Shown: positions 16,189-17,022 of the stretch, piece by piece
Position numbering within the stretch: the stretch's first letter is position 1
Layout of the letters: each line of letters opens with the position of its first letter
Assembly: GCA_946478635.1 (NCBI GenBank)
Contig: CAMLCX010000044.1
Coordinates: 1 to 17,022 of the forward strand
Origin: an uncultured Pseudomonadota bacterium
GTDB lineage: Bacteria; Desulfobacterota_B; Binatia; UBA9968
DNA: 17,022 nucleotides
Direction: 5' to 3'
Translations under genes and position numbers: made by a program
The notes under the pieces: generated by a model
The model's input: the letters and a program-made list of their open reading frames with translations, nothing else
Databases searched by the model: none
What the model was told of the DNA's origin: nothing

Positions 16189-16212
16189 GGTGACTTGTAA
16201 TGTCACCTTTTT
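16189..16212 (+). terminator. Rho-independent terminator
   Basis: GGTGAC (16189-16194), a 7-nt loop and GTCACC (16202-16207) form a perfect 6-bp stem followed directly by TTTTT (16208-16212). It closes transcription of the plus-strand genes 21 nt after the truncated gene. The T-run is on the plus-strand side only, so it should not stop the convergent minus-strand gene equally well. Confidence 0.75.
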
Positions 16213-16227
16213 ATAGATTTGCTTGCG

Positions 16228-16998
16228 TTATCGGCTCAATCGAATCATCGCCGCCTTCACGCTCGAACGCATCCGCTCCACTGCCCGCGACAATTCGCCG
16301 AACTCGCTAGCGTCGCCTATATTGGGGGAAGGCATATCGAGGTCACCGCCGCTGATCGCTTTGGCGGCTGCCACCAGTCTAAATATCGGCCGATTGATCC
16401 GCCACGCCAAAAATACCGCCGCAAAAATACCGCCGCACATCGTTAACATGAGACTCCTGACCAGCGGGATCATGATCTCGCTGATCTCGGCATCGACCTG
16501 GTCGCGCCAAACCCCCACGCGGACCGTACCGTTGCGACCTTCCAAAATGGGCACGGACACTTCATTGACGATGGCGTCGCCCAGACGCAAAGTGCGCTGG
16601 CTTTCATTTCGTTGATCGGCCGCTGTCGCGGGGCTCCGAAACTCCTGCGGCAGCATGGCAAAGCTGTGCGCGAATATTTCCCCCGCGCGATTCTCCACTA
16701 AAATATAGGCCAACGCCGGTTGACTGGCATGTTTGCGTAGAAGCTCGCGCAAACCGGCGGAATTATTTCTCAACAGATATCCCGGCGCGCCATCACTAAC
16801 GTTCAAAGCCATCACTCGAACGCGCTGCATGACATGCCGGCTCAGGGAAGAACTCAGCGTGAAATAAACCACCGCCACCGTAATTAGCCCGAATGCGGCG
16901 ACAATTCCCGAAAATGTAAAGATCATTTTTCCGGTGAGGCCGTGGGTAAAATAGCCAAGATGATCTCGGATGCCGGTCGCAGCGCCACGCGCAACCAT
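16228..16998 (-). CDS. Membrane sensor with periplasmic domain and terminal HAMP, no output domain
   Basis: The 256-residue frame predicts a first transmembrane helix (about 24-47, MIFTFSGIVAAFGLITVAVV) and a periplasmic region of about 130 residues containing YILVENRAGEIFAHS, typical of a small PAS/CACHE-like sensor. A second helix (about 177-198) and a HAMP domain (199-251, with RPIFRLVAAAKAISGGDLD and FGELSRAVERMRSSV) follow. It stops at the end of HAMP, without kinase, cyclase or chemotaxis domain. It may be a stand-alone transducer or partner of a separate kinase, or the 3' kinase part was lost. The ATG at 16998 is the first in this frame within the window, but the frame stays open to the right edge, so the true start may lie outside. 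It converges on the terminator. Confidence 0.75.
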   Translation of the reverse strand: MVARGAATGIRDHLGYFTHGLTGKMIFTFSGIVAAFGLITVAVVYFTLSSSLSRHVMQRVRVMALNVSDGAPGYLLRNNSAGLRELLRKHASQPALAYILVENRAGEIFAHSFAMLPQEFRSPATAADQRNESQRTLRLGDAIVNEVSVPILEGRNGTVRVGVWRDQVDAEISEIMIPLVRSLMLTMCGGIFAAVFLAWRINRPIFRLVAAAKAISGGDLDMPSPNIGDASEFGELSRAVERMRSSVKAAMIRLSR

Positions 16999-17022
16999 GG
17001 AGCTATGCGAGCGTTTCTCTTG

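Overview
The window looks like a chromosomal segment from a Gram-negative, GC-rich, uncultured environmental bacterium. The evidence is periplasmic machinery (a Slt-type lytic transglycosylase, several exported solute-binding proteins, a two-TM HAMP sensor), a GC-rich base composition with many GCG/GCC codons, and a very long SecA of the insert-bearing kind I associate with deltaproteobacteria-like candidate phyla. The lineage is an inference and I cannot name it. There are no rRNA or tRNA genes, no CRISPR array, and no recognisable insertion sequence or phage gene.

Layout. (1) Bases 1-426 hold the 3' end of a nucleotide-sugar dehydrogenase gene, cut by the window edge. (2) Bases 536-8036 are a six-gene minus-strand block. 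In transcription order it reads CoxG-like SRPBCC protein (TTG start), GT2 glycosyltransferase, HTH-like protein of unknown function, SPL-family radical SAM protein, glutamate racemase MurI, SecA. The first five are tightly packed: a 19-nt gap, a 62-nt overlap, a 10-nt gap, an 8-nt overlap. SecA follows murI after 108 nt and may have its own promoter. (3) From a divergent intergenic region (8037-8233), slt and a C26-family gamma-glutamyl hydrolase/amidotransferase run on the plus strand with an ATGA overlap. (4) After a 196-nt leader with several inverted repeats comes a plus-strand five-gene operon (11234-15741): alpha/beta C-C hydrolase, two-module VOC protein, divergent PEP-mutase/isocitrate-lyase-fold protein, flavin reductase, periplasmic solute-binding protein. 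(5) A truncated NMT1/SsuA-type binding-protein gene follows, with an intact rho-independent terminator. (6) A minus-strand membrane HAMP sensor without an output domain reaches the right edge.

Working together. murI, slt and the C26 hydrolase form a loose cell-wall theme (D-Glu supply, glycan cleavage, possible gamma-glutamyl cleavage), with SecA providing export. The 11.2-15.7 kb operon looks like an uncharacterised small-molecule catabolic module: uptake through a binding protein, reduced flavin supply, then a VOC protein, a PEP-mutase-fold enzyme and a C-C hydrolase. No oxygenase, permease or ATPase is encoded beside it. Several of its enzymes have lost textbook catalytic or metal-binding residues, so their chemistry is open.

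The most interesting items are the roughly 270-residue coiled-coil-like VAR-region segment in SecA, the divergent PEP-mutase-fold enzyme in the orphan operon, the SPL-like protein without the hydrogen-donor cysteine next to an HTH gene, and the truncated binding-protein gene.
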